Shown here in pieces: positions 37,572-50,641 of a DNA stretch of 64,000 nt; the first letter of the stretch is position 1; each line of letters opens with the position of its first letter. Both the position numbers and the translations under genes were made by a program. The DNA comes from Symbiodinium sp. CCMP2592 (Eukaryota > Sar > Dinophyceae > Suessiales > Symbiodiniaceae), in the NCBI GenBank assembly GCA_905221615.1, contig CAJNDT010004624.1:248001-312000 (forward strand), written 5' to 3'. The notes beneath the pieces are model-generated. The model was not told where the DNA came from, did not search any database, and saw only the letters and a program-made list of their open reading frames with translations.

Positions 37572-40500
37572 ATGGACAAACCTCCCAGTCTGGGCCCTTT
37601 TCTGGTGCTCAGCGATAGCACCTTGCAGCACATGCTGCGGGGACACACTTACGGAGTGTTCCCGCTGCTGACGGGACAGGTCTTAAGCTGTCCAGGCGCC
37701 GCCCTCAACATCTCTGCCGGCAGCGTCCCCTCCATCTTGGAGCTCCTCCACTGGCAATTTGGGCTCTTTGGGCCGCACAAATTCACAGCGGCAGTGCAGA
37801 GTCCGCCGGTGGCCTCCATCTTGGAGAACCACCTCGACGGACAAATCAACGTTCGCTTCATTCCGCTGTCCCGAAGCCTGTGCCCGGAGAAGCAAATCAA
37901 TTATGACTACCTGATCGATGGCAGGGTCCAATATGGTTTTGCGGACAAGAACCTGCGCAACCAGGAAATCATGGACCTGGCCCAGATGCCTGGTGTAGGA
38001 GGGGTAGAATGGCTCTACAACTCCAAGAACCTCCACTTCCGCCCCGACGTCGCGGACATTGTCATCCCGGCGCTTGTAACCAGAGCCATCGAGGAAATGC
38101 GCAACACCCCAGGACTGCCTGTCCTCGTGGTCGCTGGTTGGAACGCTCGCGAGCAGGACATGCATGTCGAAATGCTAGCTGCCCAGGCTCTGTCACAATG
38201 CCGAACGGTCCGTGATCTTTCAGAGGTAGCCATGCAATACGGACATGGCCCCTGGGGAATGCGCTTCACACACCTCCCAGAATGGGAAGCCGCCCCTGTC
38301 CCAGCCCTCCTCTTCCAGACCTACGTTCACGACGAAAAGCCGGAACCGGCCCAAGTCGCGGCCAAAATGTTCGCTGGCTTCACCCGCAGATTCTGTGATG
38401 ATGATGTTCTTCGGGCTACCCTGCGGCAACTCGCAGGAAAGTACGGCTCCAATCTGCTAGATCGCCTCAGCCAACCTGCTCATCGAGCAGACGTGTTCCG
38501 CTACGTCTACCACTACCAGCACGGCGGCCTCTACGTCGACATCAAATGTGGCTTCGTGGTACCTTGGGAACAGGTACTCGTGTATCTCGCAGCAGATTGG
38601 AGCACAGCTCACTCAAAGAAGGCAGGTGAAGTGGGTCACAGACCCTCCCCACCTGGCCAACTCCCACAGGAGTTCATGGTCATGGCCATAGGAGTCAAAG
38701 GAGATCATATTTTTCAAGGCATCATCTATGGCAAGCCCATACACCCCTTGATGAGGGAAGCCATACAGCACGCCTTCAGCCGTCAGGTCATGACAGCGAA
38801 GGCAAACTTGGAATACATGACCTTCTGCAAATATCTTTGGCAGATCTTGGGTCGTGACCTTGGTCACTCCCCTCAGCCGGGATGGAATGTTTCCACCAAA
38901 TTTGGCCCCATCTACCTGTTCTCGGAGCGCTGGGACAAGCGAGTGAAGAACAAGAAGTACGACAATGATGGCCACTACTTTGTGACTACCAACAACACGA
39001 CCGTTGCATATACCCGGTGCTGGAAGTGGCTGAAGGGATTTCAGGGAGACCCAACCACCAAAGAACGCACAGACCGCATGCTGCAGAGCCAACTCCCTGA
39101 CATCTCCCTTGAAATCCAGTCTGACAGACCTGAAGAGCACAGCTCACCACACCCACCTAGGTCACAGACCATGGCAACCGCCTCATCGGCTCCCCCTCCT
39201 CCCACTCAGGAGGATATTGAAGCCTATGTGGCCGACAGCATCCAGTACAACTCCTTTGCAGAGATCATGGCTACGGTCCGTGAAACCCACCACTACAATC
39301 AAGACCGTACAGAGCAGGATGTGCTGGAGCTTATCCCTCGAGGATTAGGGCAAGTGAAAGTCTCGGGGGACATGTGGCTATGCTGCTTGCACTGCCGCAA
39401 GCACAACAGGCAGGTGCAATTCAGCACTAGCCACGGCCTTAAGAACCACTTTGTCACTCAGAAGCACAACCCAGCACTCAGTGCCACGCCAGACCCCCAC
39501 ACTCCCCCCCCTCCTCCTCCCCCCAAGCTCCCACAGGAAATTCCTCTTCCCCCCAGCAGTACCAGGACCAAAGGTGTAGACAAAGCAGCCGGCTTTGGGC
39601 CGCCACCCTCCCCCCCGTGCCCTTTCACTTCCTCAGCAGCTGAAAAGGCGGCCTTCAAAGCAGGCCAAGCAGAGACACCGAAGGCGGCCCCGGCGCTTCC
39701 GGTTAAGGCCCCACCGCCCATGGTGGCCACCCAATGCCCCCCGCCCTCTTCTTCATCGGCGGCACCAGCCCCCCCTCCTGCGATTCCGGTCCCCCCGATC
39801 CTTCCGCACCCCCCCAAGTCCGTCTCTCCTCCAACCCCCGCCACCCAGGCCGCTCCGCGCTCCCACACGCCCCCTCCTCCCTCTTCTCGCCCCCCGTCAG
39901 CATATGAGCCTCCGGAATCCAATGCGGAACTCGTCGGCTATGTCCCACAGCCGGCTCCACGGCTGACAGTACGTTACACGCGGCAGGAGCTGGCTCAGCT
40001 GCTGAGCTCCCAATCCCATCAGGACTGGATTCGGGCCTTAGCTTCCATCAACATCCTGGTGGCTCCGGTCATTCTTGGCGGCCTCACCAACCAGGAACAA
40101 CAGACCCTTTGGTCTACCAGGATGGAAGCACTCCGAGAAGTTCCGCCGCTGTGCTCTGCCATCAAGTCCGTAAGGACGCAAACCGGCCTCACATGGGACA
40201 CCGCCATGTCGGTGAGGCGGGTCCTCACAAGCGATGGGAAGGTCACCATCGCCACAGGCGCGGGTGACGCCTACCGTGAGCTGGACGCACCAACAAAAGT
40301 GCATGGCCTTATCCATGCCTGCTTTAACAAGATGTGGGACGAAAAGGCTTTTCGGCAGCACTTCCCCTCGTGGGTCGAGTTCAATATGATCGCCACCACC
40401 ATAGTGGCAGTCTACAATGAGACGGCCAAATCAGCTGGACTCCCAGCTCGTGTCTTCCGGGTCAAACCCGACAAAAATGCCTACTCCATCATGAAGATGC

Positions 40501-40751
40501 GGATACAACATGACAAGGGGAACGAAGAGGACAAGCGCATGGCCAAACTGGCTGCTGCTGCCCCTAACAAGCGCCCACAGATGCAGGAGGCTGACACAGA
40601 GGGCAAGCGGCAGCGCGATGGCCCCTCCTCATCCTCCTCGTCCCAGTGGGCCAGACAGGCACGCTCATCTCAGGACGACGACTGGGACTGGTGGCAGCAG
40701 TGGTCCTGGCATGGATACTCTCAGCAGTGGCCAAAAGGTCATGATCAGTGA
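37572..40751 (+). CDS. glycosyltransferase-like/zinc-finger/Pro-rich protein (1059 aa), intact copy
   Basis: The N-terminal 500 residues contain a sugar-transferase-like core (RADVFRYVYHYQHGGLYVD; Asp 323) related in pattern to Gly_transf_sug/GT32-type enzymes, which use nucleotide sugars. The second acidic residue of DxD is Lys here, so activity is uncertain. The domain is interrupted in frame by doublet D13, and the end of the module is marked by D14. Next comes a helical stretch, a C2H2-like finger (Cys605, Cys608, His626, His632), a tract of about 140 residues very rich in Pro/Ala/Ser, a folded domain of about 200 residues (QELAQLLSSQ... to MKMRIQHDKGNEEDKR) and a Trp/Asp-rich tail. The ATG directly after D14 (39171) could start a separate zinc-finger protein. 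No signal peptide or membrane segment is evident. Confidence 0.75.
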   Translation: MDKPPSLGPFLVLSDSTLQHMLRGHTYGVFPLLTGQVLSCPGAALNISAGSVPSILELLHWQFGLFGPHKFTAAVQSPPVASILENHLDGQINVRFIPLSRSLCPEKQINYDYLIDGRVQYGFADKNLRNQEIMDLAQMPGVGGVEWLYNSKNLHFRPDVADIVIPALVTRAIEEMRNTPGLPVLVVAGWNAREQDMHVEMLAAQALSQCRTVRDLSEVAMQYGHGPWGMRFTHLPEWEAAPVPALLFQTYVHDEKPEPAQVAAKMFAGFTRRFCDDDVLRATLRQLAGKYGSNLLDRLSQPAHRADVFRYVYHYQHGGLYVDIKCGFVVPWEQVLVYLAADWSTAHSKKAGEVGHRPSPPGQLPQEFMVMAIGVKGDHIFQGIIYGKPIHPLMREAIQHAFSRQVMTAKANLEYMTFCKYLWQILGRDLGHSPQPGWNVSTKFGPIYLFSERWDKRVKNKKYDNDGHYFVTTNNTTVAYTRCWKWLKGFQGDPTTKERTDRMLQSQLPDISLEIQSDRPEEHSSPHPPRSQTMATASSAPPPPTQEDIEAYVADSIQYNSFAEIMATVRETHHYNQDRTEQDVLELIPRGLGQVKVSGDMWLCCLHCRKHNRQVQFSTSHGLKNHFVTQKHNPALSATPDPHTPPPPPPPKLPQEIPLPPSSTRTKGVDKAAGFGPPPSPPCPFTSSAAEKAAFKAGQAETPKAAPALPVKAPPPMVATQCPPPSSSSAAPAPPPAIPVPPILPHPPKSVSPPTPATQAAPRSHTPPPPSSRPPSAYEPPESNAELVGYVPQPAPRLTVRYTRQELAQLLSSQSHQDWIRALASINILVAPVILGGLTNQEQQTLWSTRMEALREVPPLCSAIKSVRTQTGLTWDTAMSVRRVLTSDGKVTIATGAGDAYRELDAPTKVHGLIHACFNKMWDEKAFRQHFPSWVEFNMIATTIVAVYNETAKSAGLPARVFRVKPDKNAYSIMKMRIQHDKGNEEDKRMAKLAAAAPNKRPQMQEADTEGKRQRDGPSSSSSSQWARQARSSQDDDWDWWQQWSWHGYSQQWPKGHDQ

Positions 40752-41276
40752 GGGCGGTAATATGTCACAGACTCTATGATCCCTTATGTCACAGACTCAG
40801 GGAATTCGGCACTCTTCCGACGCCTAGCACATCTCTTCGGAAGAATGTGAATCGCGTGCTAGCCTCGCTTAAAACAGCACTTTGCGCTTCAGCGAATTGC
40901 CCGCATCATAGCTGCCCAAAGACTCACGCCACCGAAGTTGCTTCAGGTACCAGCGGTCATCCGCACATGACCCTTACGGCCTTCTGTCTTCAACATGAGT
41001 AATCCGTGTGGGACGCCACGAGACGGATACTCCAGGTGGCGGCTTCGTCTGAGGTACGGCCTAATTGTTGAGACAGGTGCACAGATGGACGCGTCTGTTC
41101 ACACCAAGGTGTCGGAGAAGGAAGCTTTTTGTAGCAGTAGCAGTTGCAGTAGTATGTCAAGTTCGAGCTGATTGGAGAGTCCTGAGCGATGTATGCTAGA
41201 AGCAGTTTCACGAGTGCACGAGACCAAAGGCGCCCGCAAAGCGCAGAGCACGCTCGCGCAGCGTTCAATTGAAAAA

Positions 41277-41371
<95 letters not shown>

Positions 41372-42090
41372 CATTGTAAACGTATACTAGATCGTAGGTC
41401 AGAACTCTAAAGTAGAATGGGATATTGGATGGTTTCAGTCCGGAAGCAGGAGCCAAGGCCGAGATTTGATTACTGGGCACCTTAGTGAGGGTTACATGGG
41501 GTATTTGGTGGTGCTTTGGCAAAATAGGTGGCTGGCGGATGGAAATATCAGCCACAGGGGGTCTTGGGGAACCGGCAACAGGCTCGGTCCAGTTTCGCGG
41601 CTGTCTAGATCCACACGATAGGCCATCGAAAGCACGAGGTGCGAAAACATATTGCGACACGAGAAAAAAATTGCAAACAGAAAATTTAAAAAAATAATGG
41701 AAAACGGACCCAGCAACAGCCGCGATTTGGCGCGAAACAGCCGCGATTTGGCGCGAAAAGCCATGAATCGTAGGAGCCCTCAGAAAATGAGCCCCCCAAC
41801 GTTCGATTCATGACCCGGTTTTCTCAAAAAAACTTGCAGGTAGAGCCGGCAGCAGTCACAACCACCACCACGAAACTACAGCCGCGAATTGTTGCAAAGC
41901 CGCGAACTGCAGCCGAACAGCCGCGAACCGACGCCAACAGCCGCGGACCTCGACTGGAACAGCCGCGAACCGACGCCAACAGCCGCGAACCGATGCCAAA
42001 AGCCGCGAACCGATGCCAACAGCCGCGAACCGAAGCCGACAGCCGCGAATTGTAGTACTAGTAGCAGCATCAGTTGTAGTAAAAGTAGTA

Positions 42091-42168
<78 letters not shown>

Positions 42169-42177
42169 GAGTAGGAG
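41277..42177. repeat. TAG microsatellites flanking a 0.7-kb insert (copy 2 only)
   Basis: A pure TAG tract (41277-41370) begins at the element's 3' end. 41371-42090 has no counterpart in copy 1 and includes about 20-bp repeats of the type CAGCCGCGAACCGATGCCAA (roughly 41880-42050) and two CAGCCGCGATTTGGCGCGAA units (41717-41758). A second TAG tract runs 42091-42168. No gene is seen. Confidence 0.8.
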
Positions 42178-45100
42178 TAGGAGTAGGAGTCAGAATAAGT
42201 AAGAGACACTAGTAGCAGCAGTAGTAGGTGGTGGTGGTAGTGGTAGTAGCGAGGAGGAGGAGGAGGAGGAGGAGAAGGAGCGGTAGCAGTAGCAGTGGAG
42301 GTAGTAGTCGTCGCCGTCGTAGTCACAGTCTCAGTTGTAGTCGTCGTCGTAGCAGTACTAGCAGGGGCAATGCTGGTGATACGATTACGGCTATCAGTAG
42401 CTAAACAACAACACCAAAGCAGGCAGGTGGCACGGAAGGCACTGCTTCCGGCGCGTGGGTGAGGATGGCCTGAGCGCCGACTGATGCACCCGCATGCTTG
42501 CCAAGATTTCTCGTACTGATTACGATGAGTGCGATGATGATGACGATGATAGTGACGACGTGACGATGACGACGACGACGAAGAGGACGAGGACGAGGAC
42601 GAGGATGAGGATCAGGATGAGGACGAGGATGAGGATGACGGTTACAGCGACTGCTGTACTGTTTGTAGCATGACAGCAACTATTGCGCATAGTAAGAGTA
42701 CTAAACTAAAAACCCTTTGTTTTTGTCCTAATAATGATTTCAATTCCCTACCCGACACCCTGAACTCAGAATTTCAGGCGCCGTGCAGGAAGGTACAAAA
42801 ACAGTTGAATAAAGGCGAATCAATGACCAACGAGGTGAAAGTGTCTCCGTTTCCGTTGCGTCAACAAATCGACTGCCTTCAACAACAAATACACAGGCTT
42901 CGCCTATTCTAGTCTTAGAACTACAGAGCAAAAACTGAGGGCAAGCAAAGCACGAGAAAGGAACTGTGTAAGCAGAAACGACGAACGTGCCACAGGAATA
43001 CTCCTTTGTTGCGCTTAAACCAGATCTATTTCCCTGGAACCTGTAACACAGTGAGTCCGAACACGAGTGAAGGAAGTTACCGGCCAGTAATCCTCTTTCT
43101 TCTCTGCTCAGGTTTTGCAACTGCCAGATAGCTATTCAAGCAAGAACAATCCCACACTTAGCTTTCGCTCGGGCTTCGGCAACGGCCGCCGCCGACGGAT
43201 CCTTTGCCGCACAGGTAGCCGGGAGGGTTTACGAAGTTTACGACTTGGGCTCGAGTGTTCTTGCCCAGTGTTGCACAAGCAGATGGTTTCGGGGTTCTAG
43301 AATGAGGATGTTCAGCTTCCGCTTGGACATGCCAGATGCGGCTTCGGCAGAATCCATGGCCTTTTTGCCGCAGTGCGCTCGCTGTTGGCTTGGGTTTGGA
43401 GGCTTGGATGGTATGCTCTCAGTGCTGCTGCACGTAGACATGCGCGACAACGGCAGCGGCACCTATTGACATCGCTTGCTACGTGATCACCATGACGATG
43501 ATAGTGATGGTGATGATTGCAGTCGGACGGGAAATTACCGTGGCTAGCACACACAGCAATTCTCATGACCGGGACTATTATGAATGACTATCTGCATGCG
43601 TACTGCAAGACTTGCTTTTCATGGTTCTCACGAATCAAAGGTGACCACTATTCGGCCCACGTTTCTTGTTTGTGACGCGCTTGTGAGATTGCTTGGCTAG
43701 GTCACCCTGATGCTGGCTGCTGCGAAGACCAAGCTGTGGCTGCTTCGCTAGCGGACACACTGATAGACTGTGACCCTCATTGCGATCACCATGTTCATAC
43801 GATGGGCATGACTGTTGAGTTGCCGCGCGCACGAAATCCAAAACCGGTAACCCTGAACTAGATCCTGAGCCCTACTCCAAAGCAAAACCCAAGCGCCTGA
43901 ACTGCGCCCTAAGACCTCAGCCCAAAAAGCCAAAAAACCCTTAGCCTTTAGATCGTCTGATATCTCCCCGCGCCTCCGGTGAAAGGCCGTAGTACCGGCA
44001 GAAGGCCTCGTGTCCACCTAAGAGCCGAAGGACCTCGGTTCAGGCTTTGGCTTTGGCGTTTAGGGTTTAGGGTTTAGGGGGTTTAGCCTTGGGGCTCAAG
44101 GAGGCTGAGTGGTTTGGGACGGCTGAAAGCTTCAAGTTCTTAGATATTCGGGCATCGGGCTCTGTGAAGCAGGTCGGGAATTCAGGGTGTTGGCTCGGAG
44201 ATGGTGCTCAACACCCACTGGTCGCAAGTTTTGTCCAGGCCTGGAACAATGAACTGCTGCGTTTGGTGGCGGTAACGGTTGGCGTTGCTTTGCTATTTCT
44301 TCTCGGCGGAAATGGTGAAGCAGCTGATGGTGTGTCCTCTCGCTCCTTCTCCTGCTGTTGCTGCTGCCGATGCCGCGGTCGTGGTGCGGACAGCTGCTGA
44401 TGCTGGTGCTTATGTTGATGATACGGATAGTGTTTTGGAGCCAGTGTCGTGCCTTCTTCTCTGCTGCTATAGCTGTCGGTTGTTGTTGTTGTTGCCATTG
44501 CTGCGCTAGCAGATGCAGCCAAAACAAACCAGTCACTGCTAGCTCTGTTTGGGGCTTCGTGTTTAGGGCTCCGGAAACTATCAAGCCCTGCGGCCACGAA
44601 GAGGAGGATCCCCTCGATGCCCTCGATTTTGGCCGACGGGTCCTCTGCAGCTGTTAGAGTTTCAGGTGCAGAGTTCATGGCTCGGGGTTTAGTGGCCTCT
44701 GCCTAAATCCCAAATCGCAAACCCCAAATTCAGATCACAACAACCTATTGTTACTGCCGCGAGCCTCCTGAGACAGGGCCAGTGGCTCCAGGAGCCTGGG
44801 TACTCAGCGTCTCGATTCCCTACCGGTTTGGGGTCCAGGGCTTTTACAAGAGCAACAACACTACTACATTAGTATCAGTTTCAGCAAAGGGAGTCCGAAC
44901 TAGGAGCATCGTACGAGTGACAGTCGCCGTACTGCTCTTGATGCAGCTAACTTGAAGTCAAGAGCCTCTTGGCCTGCCTCTGGGGATTCTCCATCGTCCA
45001 CCGAGCAACGAGGTCTTGGTGCCCATGAGTAAGCCCTTGCACCAGAAGGTCAGAGCATTGCTGTCATCCTGGCACCGCGACTCTCATCTCAGAATCGGGT

Positions 45101-46398
45101 CTGCCGGAGGTTTAGGCTCTCTGGGCCAAAAACGTCTAATTGAAAATGCAGATCCTCATGCAGACTTGCGGAATCAAGCTTCTAAGGGCGTACATTCGTG
45201 GCCAGACATCCTCAAATGAAGCCTTTCATCAACGCTTGTGTGTGCTCCGGGGCTTCCGGCTCGATGACTCAAGTTCTGCATCACAGGCCTCAACCCTCCA
45301 CCTTGACAAGGAACTACTAGTATCCGCATTCCTTGAAGCAGGGCCCTTGCACGAGCAAGGTGGCTGCGTCTGGCATTCGAGCTTTCTGGTAATCTGCACA
45401 ACCGGCCTCAATCTATGTGTGTATGTGCGTGTGTGTATTATATATGTATATACACACACACTTTTTGTACACGCATGCTGTATGCATGTATACAGGATAT
45501 AAAACATATGCATATACATACAGATACACATGTATATACATATGCCTACACATATACGTGTACATGTACCTGAACATGTACTTGCACCTGTACCTGTACC
45601 TGTACATGTGCATATACACATACGCATACAGAAATACATAAACCTGCATGCACATACACATACACATCTACATCTACATGTACATCTACATCACATCTAC
45701 ATCACATCTACATACACATATACAGATACATATACACACACGTACACATACATATACATATACATGTACATATATATATATACATATATGTTTACACACA
45801 TATACGTATGCATGTGTGTATGTATGCGCATGCAAACACATGTACTTCTTATGTATGCCTGTCATGTGCTGCTCAGGTTTTGTAGTGCTTAGTTGCATGG
45901 CCTGAACTTACGAATTTCTACAATCTACACTACACCTGTGTCCCTTTCTTGGTGCATCCCCGGAAGAGGCATGAAGAACCCGAAGTTTCCGCGGACTGGG
46001 CCACGGCCTCCAGGCTTTTCTCTAGGGCGGTAGGGCAGCCGCTGCAACAAAGGCAGAGTCCGCGGACCACCTGTGCCGCTGTGGCCTGGCAAGTCAGGCT
46101 GTTTTCCGTCTACATATCTTTAGCTGTCTTAACTATCCATCTGTCACTTCTATTGCCGCTTCTACCACTACCCCTACCGCTACCCCTACCACTACTGCTA
46201 CTGCTACCGCTACTACTGTTGATGATAAATGTCCTGCATTACCCACAGTAAGGAATATACCATCATTCCCATAGTTTAGGGTCATTAAGGTAAAGCAGGA
46301 TTTATATCATCAACCGTACTACTCCTACTACTCCTACTCCTACTCCTACTACTACTACTACTACGACGACGACGACCTACTACTAATATTACAACAAC

Positions 46399-46441
<43 letters not shown>

Positions 46442-49400
46442 ACCGCTACTCCTGGTCGTAGTCCGACTTCTACTCCTACTCCTACCTCTACCTCTGCCAC
46501 TACCACTACCACCACTGCTGCTGCTGCTGCTGGTACTGATACTCCTGCTCCTGATCCTACCGCTACCACCACCACCCCCACCACCAGCGACCACGACGAC
46601 TACGACTACTACTACTGCCACTGCCACTACTACTGCCACTACTACCTACTACTGCCACTGCCACTGCCACTGAACTCCGGAACCTGGCAGACCAGAGTCT
46701 AGGACGGCGCTACCTCGGCCGGGGAGTCCCGCAAGTAGTTCAGCTCAGGGTAAGCGACGAGAGCCCTGAATTTCCGCTTGAGTTGTGAGGGCAAGGGTGC
46801 TGTTGCTGAGGGTTTCTTGTTGTAGGATTCTACTAGGCTTTACAGAGTTCGAAGTCTCGAACTACAATTGAAGCCCTAACGGTTTCAGATTTGGGGGGGT
46901 GAAATTCGCGAGTTGAGGATTTCGGGCCCTGCCGTTTACGGCTCCGACTTGGGAGTTTTGGCTGGTTTCGGGAGTTCCGCTTTTGCCGGAGCCTTCGGGA
47001 TGCCTGTGCTTAAAGGGTCATGGGACTTAGGAACTAGGGTTATAATTAGGGTAACTATACTTATAATTACTTATAGCCCCAATTAGGGTACTTATAACCC
47101 TACTTACTAAGTCCCATGATCCTCCAAGTGGGAAGAGACGTGGTGGGCCTGGAGTTGGCGTTGGGCGGGGTCTTACATACTGTAATATCGGGGTCTGAGT
47201 AATCAGAATGGGGTTTTGGGTACATGGTAGTATAGCTACAATAAGAAACCCTAGGAATAATATTGGTAGTCTAGGGCTGTCTTTGGGTTCAGGTTTTGAG
47301 CTGGTCGATTTCAGGGCCAGCGGGATCGCTGCTTTTGGATTTGAAGTTTAGGGTTGAGGACTTGAGTAGGAGGAAAGGTTTGGGTGGAGGGTCTACATCC
47401 TGAACACTTCACGAACGTCTACCTGGAAGAAAGCACCGAAACGAAGCACTGAAACTTAAAGACGATCCGGTGCGCGACATGGCATCTGATACCACACGAA
47501 AAGTAACTCGAAACCCTGAAGCCCCACACCTATCTGAATCCTAAACTAAACCCTCAACCCGACACCTTGAACCCTAAACCCTAAACCCCTATGACCGACG
47601 TCTCTGCTGCGGGCCCCGCCTATCGAAGAGCTCCTTCCCGGTCGGGAGCTCCTGACCCGGTAGATTAGGGCTGAGCCTGGTTGCAACAATCATAATAATA
47701 TTATATAATATGAACATGGATATGAAAATTCATATTTGGATATGTACATGAATATCAATATGTACATGAATAGTAATATCAATATTAAGACCATTATTAC
47801 TATTGAACTATCAATATTACCAATGAGGAAGAATATCAATATTAATACTGGGGCTGAGCCTCATAGCAACCCTTCAAGGATCCCCTGTAGCAACCCTCCA
47901 GCGGTCCCTCGCAAGAACCCTTAAAGGATCCCTCGTAGCAACCCGTCTGGCATCCTTCTTGTACGCTCACAACAACCCAAGAACATCAAGGCGAAGCACG
48001 GAAAAGCACTGGTCCCAGACACCACACCAGGAAACCGAAGACTTCACAAACCTCAAGAATCGAGACCGCGGAGCCCAAACCCAGAAAACCCTCCAAAACG
48101 CCCAAAGCCCCGTACTGTAACTGCCTAAACCCCGTAACCCCGTAAACCCCCAAACAGCGTTTACCCCTAAGCCCCTAAGCCTCTGAGCCCCTAATATCAA
48201 CCCGTAAACCCCTAAACCCTGCAGCTTAACGCCAAGATCTGCTCCCGGGCTCCGGATGCCTCGACAGAGAGGACGTCCATCCAGAGCTCGTGGGCCAGCT
48301 TCTGCTGTTTCAGGATGGTGTCATCGTTGTAGCCTCTGAGCTTTCAGGGCGTAGGGTGTTTACGGGTGCTTGGGGTGCTTAGGGTTTAGGGTTTTGGGGG
48401 TGTTAAGGGTTTAGGGTCTAGGCTTTAGGAGTTTAGGGTTTAAGGTTTAGGGTTTGAGGGCCTAGGCCTAGGGCTTGAGGGGTCTAAGTCTAGGCATCGA
48501 AAACGGCAGGGATGCAGCAATGCACGGAGCCCTAGACCCCAAACTCCATAAACCCCCATCCCTCCAAGCACCCCGAATCCCCGAATCCCAAACCCTGAAA
48601 GTCCTGGGGCCCCGGGCGCATGGGAACCCAGACCATGGGATCCTCGTTGGCAGGACACCGGTCTTCCAGCACGTAGGTGCGAGACTGCCGCTTGCCTGAT
48701 GTAGGGATTAAGGCATAAGGGGTGTGTGATCCGATACGGTTTCACGGTGCTTAGAATCAGTGCTTTCGACAACCGTAGCGAAGAGTCTTCCACCTTGGAC
48801 CCGACAAGCCCTTTCAGGGCATCAGGGGTCCAGGGTTTAGGGCTAGTTGCGAGGTAAGGCCACAGTTACCAGCAAGGGGCATTCCAAGAAGTGGGCTTCG
48901 AATTCACTCGGATCCAGCGTGCTCTTCTTCTGGAACTCTGCTATGACGAAGCCGAAGAGGTCCTCCATCGTCATGCTTTCTATGAACAAGCATGAGCTGA
49001 ATACCAGTCACAAGAACGGACGATAAGACAGCAGAAAATACTAACGAAGAAGTCAACAACTTGTCAAGGAACTTGAGCATTCGTACTAATGATGCTCAGC
49101 AGGCCCGCTTCTGCGTTTTGATACCAGCGATGAGCATTGCGATGACTACTGCAGTGTCTATCACCAGTTTAAGGCTGTTGAGGTGAGGGATCCAACAAAG
49201 GCCGGACGCAAAAGCGCCCACCCGAACCAGCAGTTGGAAACTGCCAGCCCGGAGTGCCGTGCCCAATCCCAAGGTCCTTCGGCCGCTGCTGCGCCTGGGT
49301 ATCGAGGTCCGACGGTTGATGATATACATCCTGCATTACTCATAATAGGGAATATATTATAGTTCCCATAGTTTAGTGTCCTCTAGATAATGCAGGATTT

Positions 49401-50641
49401 ATACCATCAACAGGAGGTGTGGGCTTTTGGGGCAGGGGTCCGAAACCATGTGAAGCTTTCCGGCTCTGAGACTTCTTACAAAGGGGACACGGAGGGACCC
49501 TTAATGGGGACCCCTACCCTATAATGGGCTATCTAAGGGGTATATACAATAGCTATATTGAGGGTATATACCAAGTGGTCCTTGTTAAGGGGGCTTCAAG
49601 CCGGCAATGAAACAACGAGCGCGAGGCTCAAGCCGACACTGCAGACACGACGATCAAGCGAGGGAGCATGATTTGGTGAATACGAATGCACCGAGGCCTA
49701 AACACATCGACATAAGTAGTATAGTATGGGGGGGTTCCGGGGCACGAGCAACTGGACTGCTCCTGTCTTCCACGGATTCTTCGCTTCGGCCAGCTGCTTG
49801 CTTGGCACCAATACCCTGTAGCAACGAGAACAGGTTCAGTCGCATCCCGTGTCCGCCTAGGTTTCTGCAAGTCAGCCCACGTACCTGCCCCATACGGATA
49901 GGTGTTGGAGATGGCAGTTCTGATTACGACTACGATTGGGATTGTGATCATGCAATATCATGCACATGGTTTTTACCAAGACCTCGGTTCTCTGCAATGG
50001 CAATGGTCATGTTTAAGCGCGGTTGCCCTGGAGGCCATCGTCGTTGCAAAAAAACGTCGGCAAAACAAGCAGCTGCAGTAATTGATGGCAACAGTAGCAG
50101 CACGAAGAGTAGCAGGAGTCGCAGTACTGGAGGATTAGCGCGTAAGGAGCCGGATTGGTGGTGGTGTTGGTGGTCACTCGAGACATGATTGGGACGTTCA
50201 GTTGTGACAGTAATTCCTGGCTCTCTGAAGGAGCAATATTCCAAATCGTCTTGCAGACCATCTTCACAAGCATCTTCACCTGCATCTCCTCACTCATCAT
50301 CATAAGAAAGATCATCAGCGGCCTCGAAGATGGCATCGGTATCCTCCTCCGGTCTTCAGTCTCAGAACCATCAACCTTGAAACTTGCTCCCCCCCCCCTA
50401 ATTTTCGGAAACTCTAACCCTTGTAGAGCCCTTTAAGTGGTACCCTTATAGAAACCCTTTAAAGGAACCCTAAGGTACCCCTAATTTTTAAGGGCCTCTT
50501 TGAACTCAGATTTGTCTCTCAGCTTTCGCTCTGTGCCAAGCCGCAACATCCTTCAGGACGTCTGCAACCGCCTGGGAGCACTCGGGGGTCAGCGGCGGCC
50601 AATTCATCGCCTCCAGGGCGGCTGTATGTTTGCATTTGGGT
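42178..50641. other. non-coding, repeat-rich stretch (copy 2)
   Basis: Same content as 19730-28190, differing only by one GGA unit near 42265. Duplicated elements: microsatellites 45414-45851 and 46151-46673, MITEs 46218-46314, 47018-47120 and 49315-49411. No supported gene. Confidence 0.6.

Larger units (their letters stand above)
29607..40796 (+). repeat. thirteen CACAG double hairpins of copy 2 (D3-D15)
   Basis: Positions: D3 29607-29638, D4 31503-31536, D5 32099-32131, D6 33385-33418, D7 33459-33492, D8 34610-34640, D9 35478-35515, D10 36268-36299, D11 37122-37154, D12 37510-37544, D13 38600-38645, D14 39135-39170, D15 40764-40796. All 26 stems and loops are the same as in copy 1. Single-base differences occur in the D12 and D14 spacers only; given the low overall divergence this is not by itself evidence of selection. 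Confidence 0.85.
28291..50641. repeat. second copy of 5933-28190 (about 22.4 kb)
   Basis: Sequence order and orientation match the first copy throughout, with an offset that drifts from 22358 to 22451 through small indels. The two copies differ by scattered substitutions up to the microsatellite at about 41.3 kb, differ structurally from 41371 to 42090, and appear identical from 42281 to 50641. Most likely a haplotig or unmerged contig overlap; a true tandem duplication is not excluded. Confidence 0.9.
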
